Below are positions 9,493 through 17,638 of a DNA stretch of 64,000 nucleotides, one piece after another. A model generated the notes under the pieces. The model saw only the letters and a program-made list of their open reading frames with translations, did not search any database and had not been told where the DNA came from. Source of the DNA: Chitinophaga pinensis (GTDB lineage: Bacteria; Bacteroidota; Bacteroidia; Chitinophagales; Chitinophagaceae). Position 1 is the stretch's first letter. Each line of letters opens with the position of its first letter. A program made the translations under genes and the position numbers. The stretch lies in contig LR632930.1 of NCBI GenBank assembly GCA_902167325.1, positions 1,054,001 to 1,118,000 of the forward strand. Direction: 5' to 3'.

Positions 9493-9531
9493 TCAATCCT
9501 CCCCCTTTATACATCAACGTAAAACGAAAAC

Positions 9532-10872
9532 ATGATCTGGATTCAATTTGCCATCCTCCTTGTAGCCATTCTTATAGGCGCCCGTATGAAAGGCATAGGC
9601 CTGGGTGTGATGGGCATGGTGGCACTGGCCCTTTACCTGTTCGTATTCCGCATGCGGCCTGCTGAGCCGCCCATCGATGTAATGCTCATCATTCTCGCTG
9701 TGGTATCTACCGCTGCCACTATGCAGGCGGCAGGCGGGATGGATTATCTCGTGCGCATCGCCGAAAAGATCCTCCGCAGCAAGCCATCGATGATAACATT
9801 ACTGGGTCCGCTGGTAACGTTCTTCTTTACCGTATTCGCAGGAACGGCGCATATCACTTATTCGCTGTTGCCGATCATTTCGGAAGTAGCCACCAAAAAG
9901 CGCATCCGGCCAGAAAGGCCCCTCAGCATCTCTGTAATAGCCTCACACCTGGGGATTACAGCCAGTCCGATTTCGGCTGCTACCGCTGCTATGATCACCA
10001 TACTGGCCGGGCAAATTGAAATGGTTCAGATCCTGAAGGTTTGTATCCCTGCCTGTCTGGTAGGCATCCTTGCAGGTGTGGCAGTAGTGTGGAAGAAGGG
10101 TAGAGAGCTGGAAAATGACCCCGTTTTTTTAGAGAAAATGAAAGATCCTGAGTTTGCCCGTGAGCTCGACGAGCATTCTGCTTCCGATAATTCACCCCTG
10201 AAACCCGGTGCAAAGATTTCCGTAATCATCTTTGGTATAGCGGTGCTCCTCATCGTATTGGTTGGCGCTTTCCCCGGATTGCTGCCCACCTTTGACCCGG
10301 GTTCTCCCAACCTGTCCGTGAATGCTAACGGTACCATTAAAATGGCTGCAGTTATTGAGCTGGTAATGCTGGGTGCTGCGGCCCTGATGCTGCTGTTCAC
10401 CAAAACCGATACCTCCGATGTGGCCAAAGCCAGCCTGTTTACTGCAGGTGCTCAGGCCGTGGTATCCATATTCGGGGTGGTGTGGATGAGTGCAACGTTC
10501 ATGGAAGCTAATTCTGTAGCCATAGAAGGCGCCCTGGGAGATATGGTGAAAGCCGCGCCCTGGACCTTTGCGATTGCTTTATTCATCCTGAGCATGCTCT
10601 TATTCAGCCAGGCTGCCACCACCAAGGCTCTCATGCCGCTGGGGGTATTGCTGGGAATCGCTCCGCAGAACCTGGTGGCCATGTTCCCCGCAACCAATGG
10701 CGATTTTGTGTTGCCAGGCTACCCCACCCTGCTCGCAGCCATCAACTTCGACCGCACGGGAAGTACCCATATCGGGAAATACCTTATCAATCATAGTTTT
10801 ATGATACCGGGGCTTGTTGCCGTTTCGGGAAGCGTAGCCGCGGGGTTCCTGTTTGCACACCTATTCTGGTAG
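9532..10872 (+). CDS. Anaerobic C4-dicarboxylate transporter, Dcu family
   Basis: 446 residues with about 10-12 hydrophobic segments. The Dcu signature regions are clear: AGGMDYLVRIAEKILR, FFTVFAGTAHITYSLLPIISEVA and SHLGITASPISAATAAM. DcuA/DcuB proteins exchange aspartate or fumarate for succinate across the inner membrane. Its place after aspA and asparaginase suggests aspartate uptake, or fumarate/succinate exchange, as its job. I do not choose between DcuA and DcuB. Confidence 0.92.
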   Translation: MIWIQFAILLVAILIGARMKGIGLGVMGMVALALYLFVFRMRPAEPPIDVMLIILAVVSTAATMQAAGGMDYLVRIAEKILRSKPSMITLLGPLVTFFFTVFAGTAHITYSLLPIISEVATKKRIRPERPLSISVIASHLGITASPISAATAAMITILAGQIEMVQILKVCIPACLVGILAGVAVVWKKGRELENDPVFLEKMKDPEFARELDEHSASDNSPLKPGAKISVIIFGIAVLLIVLVGAFPGLLPTFDPGSPNLSVNANGTIKMAAVIELVMLGAAALMLLFTKTDTSDVAKASLFTAGAQAVVSIFGVVWMSATFMEANSVAIEGALGDMVKAAPWTFAIALFILSMLLFSQAATTKALMPLGVLLGIAPQNLVAMFPATNGDFVLPGYPTLLAAINFDRTGSTHIGKYLINHSFMIPGLVAVSGSVAAGFLFAHLFW

Positions 10873-10890
10873 AACCCTAAATCTTCTTGT

Positions 10891-12084
10891 ATGAGAAAGT
10901 GCCGTATACTCCTGTGGTTGTTACTGGCAGCTCCGTCTGCGCTACTGGCGCAGACGCATGAGCGGCAGACAGATGATACCGCCGTACTCAATCAGCCTCT
11001 TATTCCGGTCAGTAAGCAAACACTGCTGTCTAATATTGACGTGATAGCAAACATGCAGATGTCGTTCCAGAACGAATTCGATGAAGGAACTTATCAGCGC
11101 TCACGCTTCGTGATGAACCAGTTCAGGCTTGAGATCCGGGGGAAGGTGCATGATAAAGTATACTTCCGCTTCCGCGACAGGTATACCCGGGGAGTTGTTC
11201 CGCAGTCAATCGATAATATCAGCCGGAGTACCGACCTTGCATTTCTACGCTTCGACCCCAATGACAGCTGGAGCATTTATGCAGGTAAAATGTGTGCAGA
11301 TTGGGGCGGCTTTGAGTTCGATGCCAACCCCATTGAGATTTATGAGTATTCTGATATCATCGAATACGCAGATAACTTTCTCGTAGGCGCCGGCGTTTCC
11401 TACATGTTGCCAGATAAGGAAAATCAGTTTACTCTGCAGGTACTAAACAGTCGTACCGCCAGCTTCCATGAGCTGTACGATACTACGGCACTGCCGGGGA
11501 TCAGGGAAGCGAGATTCCCGTTTGCGGGCGTATTTAACTGGCGGGGTAATTTTGGAAAATTCAGCACGTTATGGTCCTATTCCCTTTTTCGGGAAGCAGA
11601 GAATGAATACATGAATTACCTGGCCCTGGGCAACCAGTTCAAAACCGGTAAATTTCAGATCCAGTACGATTTTAAATGGAGCCGCGAATCGTTGGACCGT
11701 AAAGGCATCATATCCGGGTTTACCGATAATATTGGTATTAAAACGGCCCAGCGTGCCCGTTACATGAGTCATTGGGTAAGGCTCGACTGGCATCTTTCCG
11801 GTAAGGTCAATCTCTTTTTCGTGGGTATGATGGATGATGCGTACTGGAAGCCCGGGGATGCAAATTTGCCGGCCAATAACAGTACCAACAAGCTGCGCAC
11901 GGCATGGGGTTATATTCCCGGAGTGGAAGTGTATCCTTTCAAGAACCTGAATCTCAAAGTTTTCGGGACATTTATCGGCAGGAAGTATGTTTATACAGAC
12001 TACGCCAAATCGAATCTCGGTATGGCAAACACGGATAATTACCGTGCATCTATAGGCATTATCAGCCCTTTGGTCATCTTATAA
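10891..12084 (+). CDS. Outer-membrane porin, phosphate-selective OprO/OprP-like
   Basis: 397 residues with a signal peptide (cleavage near ALLAQ, residue 21). The rest is alternating, aromatic-rich beta-strand sequence with SRFVMNQFRLEIRGKVHDKV and the AGKMCADWGGFEFD segment typical of the Porin_O_P family. It starts 18 bases after the Dcu gene and is the last gene of the run, so I infer that it passes asparagine/aspartate or C4-dicarboxylates through the outer membrane rather than phosphate. Confidence 0.8.
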   Translation: MRKCRILLWLLLAAPSALLAQTHERQTDDTAVLNQPLIPVSKQTLLSNIDVIANMQMSFQNEFDEGTYQRSRFVMNQFRLEIRGKVHDKVYFRFRDRYTRGVVPQSIDNISRSTDLAFLRFDPNDSWSIYAGKMCADWGGFEFDANPIEIYEYSDIIEYADNFLVGAGVSYMLPDKENQFTLQVLNSRTASFHELYDTTALPGIREARFPFAGVFNWRGNFGKFSTLWSYSLFREAENEYMNYLALGNQFKTGKFQIQYDFKWSRESLDRKGIISGFTDNIGIKTAQRARYMSHWVRLDWHLSGKVNLFFVGMMDDAYWKPGDANLPANNSTNKLRTAWGYIPGVEVYPFKNLNLKVFGTFIGRKYVYTDYAKSNLGMANTDNYRASIGIISPLVIL

Positions 12085-12157
12085 TGTACAAAGCGGATCC
12101 TGAGCGCTGGCGGCATTTCAGCGGACAAACACACGCCGTTTGCAGGAGGGATCCGTT

Positions 12158-12165
12158 TATCTTTG
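12158..12165 (+). promoter_or_regulatory. Bacteroidota -7 box (TATCTTTG)
   Basis: A perfect TAnnTTTG box 23 bases before the glyoxalase-family start codon. A TTTG lies 15 bases upstream, shorter than the usual 19-21, so only the -7 part is well supported. Confidence 0.4.
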
Positions 12166-12187
12166 TGCTAAAACGAACCAGCTTTAC

Positions 12188-12676
12188 ATGAGTTATAACG
12201 TACCAGCGGCCACTACCATAGGCCATGTGCATCTGAAGGTTTCTGACCTTCAGCGTTCCCTCGATTTTTATTGCGGATTACTGGGTTTTGAACTGATGAC
12301 GAAGTTTGGCGACCAGGCAGCTTTCATATCTGCCGGTGGCTATCATCACCACATCGGACTAAACACCTGGCATAGTAAAGGCATGCCGCCCGCGCCGGAG
12401 AATGCAGCGGGGCTATATCACGTTGCAATCCTGTATCCAACGCGTAAGGATCTGGCTGAGATCTATAAGAGGCTCACCGCAGCCGGGGTTGCTTTTACCG
12501 GATTTGCGGATCATGGGGTTTCTGAGGCATTGTATCTTAACGATCCTGATCAGAACGGACTGGAATTATACTGGGACCGGCCACGTGAACAATGGCCCAA
12601 AGATGAGAATGGGGATTTCACGATGTACACGCAACGCCTCAACCTAAGTGACCTGTTACAGGAACTGAATCGCTAG
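12188..12676 (+). CDS. VOC/glyoxalase-family protein, catechol-2,3-dioxygenase-like
   Basis: 162 residues, one vicinal-oxygen-chelate domain pair. TIGHVHLKVSDLQRSLDFY and GYHHHIGLNTWHSKG match the N-terminal half of CatE-type catechol-2,3-dioxygenase-like proteins, with candidate metal ligands His (GHVHLKV), His (YHVAILYP) and Glu (GLELYWDRP). It is about half the length of two-domain CatE proteins, so the reaction is open. The frame is open upstream to 12140 (TTG), but ATG 12188 is the start of homology. Confidence 0.78.
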   Translation: MSYNVPAATTIGHVHLKVSDLQRSLDFYCGLLGFELMTKFGDQAAFISAGGYHHHIGLNTWHSKGMPPAPENAAGLYHVAILYPTRKDLAEIYKRLTAAGVAFTGFADHGVSEALYLNDPDQNGLELYWDRPREQWPKDENGDFTMYTQRLNLSDLLQELNR

Positions 12677-12677
12677 C

Positions 12678-13133
12678 TTAGATGTGCTTGAGCTTGTCTC
12701 TACTTTTCTCAATAGCCTCTTCGATTGAATGCGATTTCCGGATATCGAGATGGATCTTCGTGTCCTGCGCCAGCTTGGAATAAAATGTATGCAGCGTATT
12801 AAGCTCCTGTTCTGATAGTTCCTCAATATCGATGAGGCGGTTACTGGCTGTTTTGGTACAGGCGATCAGCTCATTGAGTTTCAGCTGGATGGATTTGGAA
12901 TCCTTATTCTGGGTTTTCTGGATAATGAAAACCATGAGAAAGGTTACGACGGTAGTACCTGTGTTAATGACAAGCTGCCATGTATCTGAAAATCCGAACA
13001 GCGGGCCGGTTGTGGCCCACACGATAATCACCATAAATGCAATGACAAATGCCCAGGGGCTGCCAGTAGCGGAAACAGCTTTGCCGGCGAATCGTTCGAA
13101 TGCCGGCACTTTTTTGACTTCCTTATAGTCCAT
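12678..13133 (-). CDS. Low-affinity iron permease family membrane protein
   Basis: 151 residues. It matches the low-affinity iron permease family (Pfam Iron_permease): FERFAGKAVSATGSPWAFVIAF, then GPLFGFSDTWQLVINTGTTVVTFLMVFIIQKTQNKDSKSIQLKLNELI. There are two transmembrane helices and a soluble C-terminal helix. Iron transport has been shown only for yeast Fet4-type relatives; the bacterial role is unclear. It lies 10 bases downstream of the NtrC-type regulator on the same strand, so it probably belongs to that transcript. Confidence 0.82.
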   Translation of the reverse strand: MDYKEVKKVPAFERFAGKAVSATGSPWAFVIAFMVIIVWATTGPLFGFSDTWQLVINTGTTVVTFLMVFIIQKTQNKDSKSIQLKLNELIACTKTASNRLIDIEELSEQELNTLHTFYSKLAQDTKIHLDIRKSHSIEEAIEKSRDKLKHI

Positions 13134-13143
13134 ACAGTAATGA

Positions 13144-14610
13144 TTAGTAATTAATGTTCAGCAGGCGCAGCTTATTATAGAGGGTTTTACGGTCTATATT
13201 CAGGAGTTGGGCTGCTTTAGTCTTGTTATACTTCACCTCCTTCAACACATTGATGATCTTGTTATACTCAGCTTTGAGGGCTACGGATTTAAGATCATTG
13301 TCATCCAGCTGTGGGAGGTTAGGCATATCTGCCGGATCTTCTGTTGTACCATCGGTAATGGAAGAGGCTGGTTGGCGATGCATTTTCCCTGCTTTCATTT
13401 CGAGGGGAAGGGAGGCCATGGAAATCTCCTTGCCGGCTGGTGTGAGGAGGCTGGCGCGGCGAATTACATTTTTCAGCTCGCGTATATTGCCTGGCCAGTC
13501 GTAGCTCTTGAAGCATTCCCATACTTCGGTACTCAGCGTTGCTTCGGGCTTGTTGAGTTCACGGCCTGCCTGTGATAGGAAGGCGCCAACGAAAGATTGC
13601 AAATCGTCTCCCCGGTCGCGCAGCGGTGGTATATGGATAGTGAATTCGTTGAAACGGTGGAAGAGATCTTCCCGGAACTTGCCTTTTTGCACGGACTCGA
13701 ACAGATTTTCGTTGGAAGCTACGATCAGCCGCACATCTACTGCAATTTCCTTTATACTGCCCACGCGGCGGATCTGCTTTTCCTGTATTACGCGGAGCAG
13801 GGCAACCTGCACATCATATGGGAGATTGGTAATTTCATCAAGGAATATAGTGCCTCCATGGGCCTGTTCGAACGCGCCTATTTTAGTGCCGATAGCGCCG
13901 GTGAAGGAGCCTTTTTCGTGACCAAACAGCTCGCTGGCTGCCAGCTCGCGGGAAAGGGCGCCACAATCTATAGGTACGAAAGGCTGGCTTTTACGGCTGC
14001 TGTGATCGTGAATGAGGTGGGCCACTGATTCTTTACCGGTACCGGTTTCTCCAAATATAATTACACTATAATCGGTAGGGGCCACCAGGGTAAGCTCACG
14101 GATCAGTTGCCGCGAAGGTTCACTTTCTCCATATACATACTGTCCTCCGTTTTGAGTGCCTCCTGAAGGCTGAGGCCTGTAAGCCGGCTGCGAAGCTTCT
14201 GCAGTTGCCTCGGAGGCAGGCGCTGTTACGGGCTTAGGAGCATTTGCCCCAGGGTTCTCCAGCGCTTTGTTGACAAGGGCCAGGATCTCATCCGGATATA
14301 AAGGTTTGGAAATATAGTCGTACGCGCCATTCTTAACCATATCTACAGCAATGCGCACGTCAGAATAACCCGTTATTATGATTACAACGGTTTGCGGACT
14401 GAGTGTGCGGATGTCGCTCAACAGCTGAGCGCCGTCAGTATCTTTCAGGCGGTAATCGCAGAGTATCAGGTCGTAAGGAGATTCTTTCAGCATTTTCAGG
14501 GCTTGTGCACCTGTCATCGTGCTGTCTGTCTTAAAGCCATGCTTGCTCAGGAATTTGCTAAGCAGGGTACAAATGTTTATTTCATCATCAACAATGAGGA
14601 TTCGCTTCAT
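13144..14610 (-). CDS. Sigma-54-dependent response regulator, NtrC type
   Basis: 488 residues. Order: receiver domain (1-120, phospho-Asp in ILCDYRLKD), a Pro/Ala-rich linker (about 125-155), AAA+ sigma-54 activation domain (about 165-395, Walker A GETGTGKES, GAFTGA sigma-54 contact loop as GSFTGAIGTKIG, Walker B GTIFLDEI), and a Fis-type helix-turn-helix at the end (YNKTKAAQLLNIDRKTLYNKLR). It activates RNA polymerase holding sigma-54. The GSFTGA form keeps the contact residues. It is the nearest activator to the stress genes that carry the -24/-12-like motif. Confidence 0.93.
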   Translation of the reverse strand: MKRILIVDDEINICTLLSKFLSKHGFKTDSTMTGAQALKMLKESPYDLILCDYRLKDTDGAQLLSDIRTLSPQTVVIIITGYSDVRIAVDMVKNGAYDYISKPLYPDEILALVNKALENPGANAPKPVTAPASEATAEASQPAYRPQPSGGTQNGGQYVYGESEPSRQLIRELTLVAPTDYSVIIFGETGTGKESVAHLIHDHSSRKSQPFVPIDCGALSRELAASELFGHEKGSFTGAIGTKIGAFEQAHGGTIFLDEITNLPYDVQVALLRVIQEKQIRRVGSIKEIAVDVRLIVASNENLFESVQKGKFREDLFHRFNEFTIHIPPLRDRGDDLQSFVGAFLSQAGRELNKPEATLSTEVWECFKSYDWPGNIRELKNVIRRASLLTPAGKEISMASLPLEMKAGKMHRQPASSITDGTTEDPADMPNLPQLDDNDLKSVALKAEYNKIINVLKEVKYNKTKAAQLLNIDRKTLYNKLRLLNINY

Positions 14611-14643
14611 AATGAATATGTTGGACGGATGTTAAATTTACTA

Positions 14644-15030
14644 CTAATTATGCATATGCGGGATTACACCGTTTTTCTTCATTTCAAACAGGATGTCTGT
14701 CAACTCTCCAACATTAAAAGGCTTAGGTAGAAAATGCGCCGCACCCGAAGTCAGGGCTTTTTGTTTCTCCATCCCATTGTCGTAAGCACTTATGGATATC
14801 ACAGGTAAATCAGGATACTCCGCCTTTATCTGTGGCAGAATGTCCAGCCCCGAACCGTCGGGTAAATGTATGTCCAGGAACAGAATATCTGGCTTCTGTT
14901 GCCGGAGGAACTGTAAGCCGTCTTTCAACGCATGTACATACTTCACTTTGAATCCGTGTTTTGTCAGGCTTAACTGTAAAAGTTGACAAATATCCGGTTC
15001 GTCGTCTATTATTAATATCAAATCTCCCAT
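14644..15030 (-). CDS. Single-domain response regulator (CheY-like)
   Basis: 128 residues, one receiver domain only: acidic pair IIDDEPD near the start, phospho-Asp in ILFLDIHLPDGSG, and the Lys of FLPKPF. No output domain, so it passes phosphate on or binds a partner. The frame is open to 15066; ATG 15030 starts right at the domain. It stands 33 bases upstream of the NtrC-type gene and is probably co-transcribed with it. Confidence 0.88.
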   Translation of the reverse strand: MGDLILIIDDEPDICQLLQLSLTKHGFKVKYVHALKDGLQFLRQQKPDILFLDIHLPDGSGLDILPQIKAEYPDLPVISISAYDNGMEKQKALTSGAAHFLPKPFNVGELTDILFEMKKNGVIPHMHN

Positions 15031-15247
15031 GGCTCCGATTTTAGATACCGGAAAAACGCTTGCCATTCTTACGTTTCGGCCGGATGTTACTGTCTTTTAA
15101 TCCTTAATGCTGCAAACAGTTTGCCGGATCATTTTACCTGTTCCAACAAGCATGTCTGTGGAAATTCCTCCACGAAAATTAAATCAATTTTCCCCAAAAT
15201 GGCCATCAATCCGATCATTTTCTCCGCCATGCCGTCTGTCTGTCCGG

Positions 15248-15262
15248 TGGTATAGTAATTGT
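15248..15262 (+). promoter_or_regulatory. Stress-island motif (TGGTAT-N5-TTGT), -24/-12-like
   Basis: TGGTAT, five bases, TTGT, ending 48 bases before the csbD-like start. GG and GT are separated by the sigma-54 distance (10 bases between). One of seven such sites in the island; see findings. Confidence 0.5.
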
Positions 15263-15309
15263 TCCATAATCAGCAGAGTCATTTACTTCATCATAAAAAA
15301 AGCTATCGT

Positions 15310-15495
15310 ATGAATTCTTTACAGTTGAAAGGCGCCTGGAATGAAATTAAAGGCAAGTTGAAGCAACAGTACGGTGATTTGACGGACGATGATCTGACTT
15401 ACACCGAAGGCAAAGAAGACGAGCTGCTGGGTAAACTTCAGCAAAAACTCGGAAAGTCGAAAGAAGAAGTGAAAAAGTTGATCGACGAACTATAG
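15310..15495 (+). CDS. CsbD family stress protein
   Basis: 61 residues, the usual size. The CsbD pattern is clear: [26 protein letters not shown] and [20 protein letters not shown]. CsbD of Bacillus is a sigma-B general stress protein of unknown function. The frame is open upstream to 15259, but ATG 15310 is where the family begins. Confidence 0.92.
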   Translation: MNSLQLKGAWNEIKGKLKQQYGDLTDDDLTYTEGKEDELLGKLQQKLGKSKEEVKKLIDEL

Positions 15496-15601
15496 TACTA
15501 ATTCGGATTATACTTTTATCATAGCTGTTGTTTTAGTTATTGGCAGCTTCGATTGGTTTTAAAATGCAGTTAAAGCATCATTAAAACCGTAAAGCTTGCC
15601 A

Positions 15602-15633
15602 GGCTGTCCTGCTCCTTCTGGTGCGGGACAGCC
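15602..15633 (+). terminator. Probable terminator hairpin after csbD
   Basis: GGCTGTCC at 15602-15609 pairs with GGACAGCC at 15626-15633; the loop can pair further through TGC/GC. Only a short T run follows, so the call is moderate. It lies 107 bases after the csbD stop. Confidence 0.5.
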
Positions 15634-15730
15634 CTTTAAAAGCAAAGATTCTTGAATAGTCATAGATTGATCCATTGTAATTTCATTCATCTGTGTTTGT
15701 GCGCCAAATTTTGATCATCCTGCTCATAAA

Positions 15731-15763
15731 AGAAAGTCCCGGCTACACCTGCCGGGACTTTCT
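15731..15763 (-). terminator. Intrinsic terminator of the DUF2383 gene
   Basis: A perfect 13-bp inverted repeat (AGAAAGTCCCGGC and its complement) with a 7-base loop. On the minus strand it is followed by a T-rich run, 21 bases past the stop of the DUF2383 gene. Confidence 0.85.
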
Positions 15764-15783
15764 ATATGTATCAGCTTATGATA

Positions 15784-16245
15784 CTAGCTTTTATTAACCG
15801 TTTCAAGGTCCCGCAGATGACGAATCTGATCATGCGAGCGGCGCAGTTGCGCGCGTTGGTTTGAGATGGTGAGGCGGATATCTGCTGGCAGGAAATCATG
15901 CTCCAGGGCCGTATTATATGATTTCTGTGCAGCATCTTCACCATACTCGCAGGTGGCGAGGATGGCGCGGCGGTCGCTACCGCCAAATGAACCTTTCACG
16001 TCCATCCAGGTCCGGTAAAGCTTTCCGGCGAGTGTGGAATCGCGTTCGCGTTCTTCTCCCATGCCACGGAGGTATTTGTTCAGCTCTGTAGCATTATGCC
16101 TGCTGTCGGTTATCATCGCTTCGAAAAGTTGCTTCAGGTCTCCTTCGTCGGTTTGAGTAGCCGCTTTTTCGTATCCTTCTATCCGGTCGTTATTGATCTT
16201 CACGAGATCTTCGACAACGGCCGCAGTTTTTGTTGTATGTTCCAT
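15784..16245 (-). CDS. DUF2383 (PA2169-type) four-helix-bundle protein
   Basis: 153 residues, helical and charged, without signal peptide. It fits the ferritin-like DUF2383/PA2169 family: LVKINNDRIEGYEKAA, then LKQLFEAMITDSRHNATELNKYL, WMDVKGSFGGSDRRAILATCEYGEDAAQKSYNTAL. These proteins are common next to CsbD and YciE-type stress proteins; the biochemical role is unknown. Divergent from the small membrane protein at 16484 and with its own stress-island motif upstream. Confidence 0.85.
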   Translation of the reverse strand: MEHTTKTAAVVEDLVKINNDRIEGYEKAATQTDEGDLKQLFEAMITDSRHNATELNKYLRGMGEERERDSTLAGKLYRTWMDVKGSFGGSDRRAILATCEYGEDAAQKSYNTALEHDFLPADIRLTISNQRAQLRRSHDQIRHLRDLETVNKS

Positions 16246-16298
16246 GATAATACTTTTTGATTTACAATGAAGTAAAATTGATGTTTAGTATATAATGC

Positions 16299-16313
16299 CC
16301 AAAAAGGTTGCCA
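16299..16313 (-). promoter_or_regulatory. Stress-island motif (TGGCAA-N5-TTGG), minus strand
   Basis: On the minus strand: TGGCAA, five bases, TTGG, ending 54 bases before the DUF2383 start. Confidence 0.5.
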
Positions 16314-16436
16314 TGCCGGTTTACAGGGTATCGTACAGCTGGTTTGCTGATAAGGTGCCCCTCTTGGGGGAAACGCGTCTACATATGCCGGGGTACAATT
16401 TTCATCCATCCGCTTCTCCCACAGTTGTTTACGCGC

Positions 16437-16451
16437 TGGCATGAATTTTAC
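16437..16451 (+). promoter_or_regulatory. Stress-island motif (TGGCAT-N5-TTAC)
   Basis: TGGCAT, five bases, TTAC, ending 33 bases before the lmo0937-like start. The -12-like half differs by one base (A for G) from the other sites. Confidence 0.42.
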
Positions 16452-16483
16452 ATCTATAAATATGAACCAAAAACAATCATGAT

Positions 16484-16636
16484 ATGAACTCCTTATTGTA
16501 TCTCATCGCAGTATTACTGATTATTGGCTGGCTGCTTGGTTTCTTCGTGTATTCGGCCGGCGGACTGATTCATGCTTTACTGGTGCTGGCCATCATCGCC
16601 ATTCTAATCAATATTATCCGCGGACGGGCTGTGTAA
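16484..16636 (+). CDS. Small lmo0937-like (DUF5670) membrane protein
   Basis: 50 residues, read directly from the sequence: start MNSLLYLIAVLLIIGWLLG, then FFVYSAGGLIHALL and a second hydrophobic segment ending LINIIRGRAV. Two transmembrane helices with a short turn. This is the lmo0937-type family, which is often found with CsbD and other stress proteins. A terminator follows 22 bases after the stop. Confidence 0.85.
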   Translation: MNSLLYLIAVLLIIGWLLGFFVYSAGGLIHALLVLAIIAILINIIRGRAV

Positions 16637-16658
16637 AATTTTAGCGCTCCACAAGTAG

Positions 16659-16703
16659 AAAGCAGGAGTAAATGGTCTGATATTTCCATTTTTCCTGCTT
16701 TTT
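16659..16703 (+). terminator. Intrinsic terminator after the small membrane gene
   Basis: AAAGCAGGA (16659-16667) pairs with TCCTGCTTT (16693-16701), and an inner AAATGG/CCATTT pairs inside it. A run of T follows. Confidence 0.75.
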
Positions 16704-16718
16704 ATGTTAATTCAATGC

Positions 16719-17630
16719 ATGAATGCCATCTTTATTTTCCTTGCTCTCCACTTTAATGCTGCTAACTATCCTATGCTGGTAACCGACCAGTCCGAACATC
16801 GTATTCTGTTGATGCTGGTCCCATCAGGAGAATTGATCCGCGAATGGCGTGCGGCCGATATTCCGGAAGTGCACCGGAAATGGTTTCGTAATCCCAGCGA
16901 AGTAAAAGCATCCCGTGATGGTAAATACATTCTTACATGTGCATCTGGCGGCGGAGCGGCCATTATCAGGCTTAATGATGCGAAAACGCTCTGGTACGAT
17001 TCCGTGGGTGGCAATCCGCATTCACTGGACATAGCGCCTGGCAATACCGTAGTGGTAGCTTCCAGTACCGGAAACCAGGTTACAGTATTCAGATACGACA
17101 CTACCACACTATATCGCCCGAAACGCTCGCGCAAAACCTTTATAGTGCCAGATGGGCATGCTGTCAATTTCTATGATTACAGGTTCTACATTGCAGGCTC
17201 CGATAAAATTTTCTTGTATGATTATAAAGAGGGCAATGGGGAAGGTGTGGCAGATCTGGCACCTGCGGGTTTGGTTCAGATTCCGGGGCATGGCGCGCAT
17301 GACATGATCTATGGTTCGAGGCAGAACGTTTTCTATCTCACAACTGTAGATACCTTACTGGAGTTTCACACCAAAGATAATTCCTTTCATCCCATATCCG
17401 GCAAAACTGTCCGTAACATCAAGAGCTTTTCTGAAGCTCCTGAGGGTTTTCCGAACATCGTCACATTGCCTAAAGAGCAATGGTGGACTGATGAGGTGCA
17501 TGACCTGCAGGGCAATTCCATCTTACGGTTGCCGGGCGCCAAAATTTACAAAGCACGCTGGTTGAAGGGCTTTAAGACTTCATTTACCACTATCGATCGT
17601 AATGGGAAGAAGCAGGTTAGGTCGTGGTAG
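16719..17630 (+). CDS. Exported beta-propeller-like protein (DUF6528-like)
   Basis: About 303 residues with an N-terminal hydrophobic segment (MNAIFIFLALHFNAANY) that looks like a signal peptide. The rest repeats short strands of propeller type (HRILLMLVPSGELIREW, GKYILTCASGGGAAIIRL, GNTVVVASSTGNQVTVFRYD), ending in a WTDEVHDLQGN strand. It resembles proteins annotated DUF6528; no catalytic residues are recognisable. ATG 16704 is also in frame, but it touches the preceding terminator, so I prefer 16719. Confidence 0.65.
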   Translation: MNAIFIFLALHFNAANYPMLVTDQSEHRILLMLVPSGELIREWRAADIPEVHRKWFRNPSEVKASRDGKYILTCASGGGAAIIRLNDAKTLWYDSVGGNPHSLDIAPGNTVVVASSTGNQVTVFRYDTTTLYRPKRSRKTFIVPDGHAVNFYDYRFYIAGSDKIFLYDYKEGNGEGVADLAPAGLVQIPGHGAHDMIYGSRQNVFYLTTVDTLLEFHTKDNSFHPISGKTVRNIKSFSEAPEGFPNIVTLPKEQWWTDEVHDLQGNSILRLPGAKIYKARWLKGFKTSFTTIDRNGKKQVRSW

Positions 17631-17638
17631 AAGTAAGC

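Noticed and set aside
12090-12160. GGATCC-containing inverted repeat between the porin and glyoxalase genes
   Set aside because: Short, long loop and no T tract; probably chance.
15052-15066. A further copy of the stress motif (TGGCAA-N5-TTTC, minus strand) before the receiver gene
   Set aside because: The second half does not fit the other sites; not counted among the seven.
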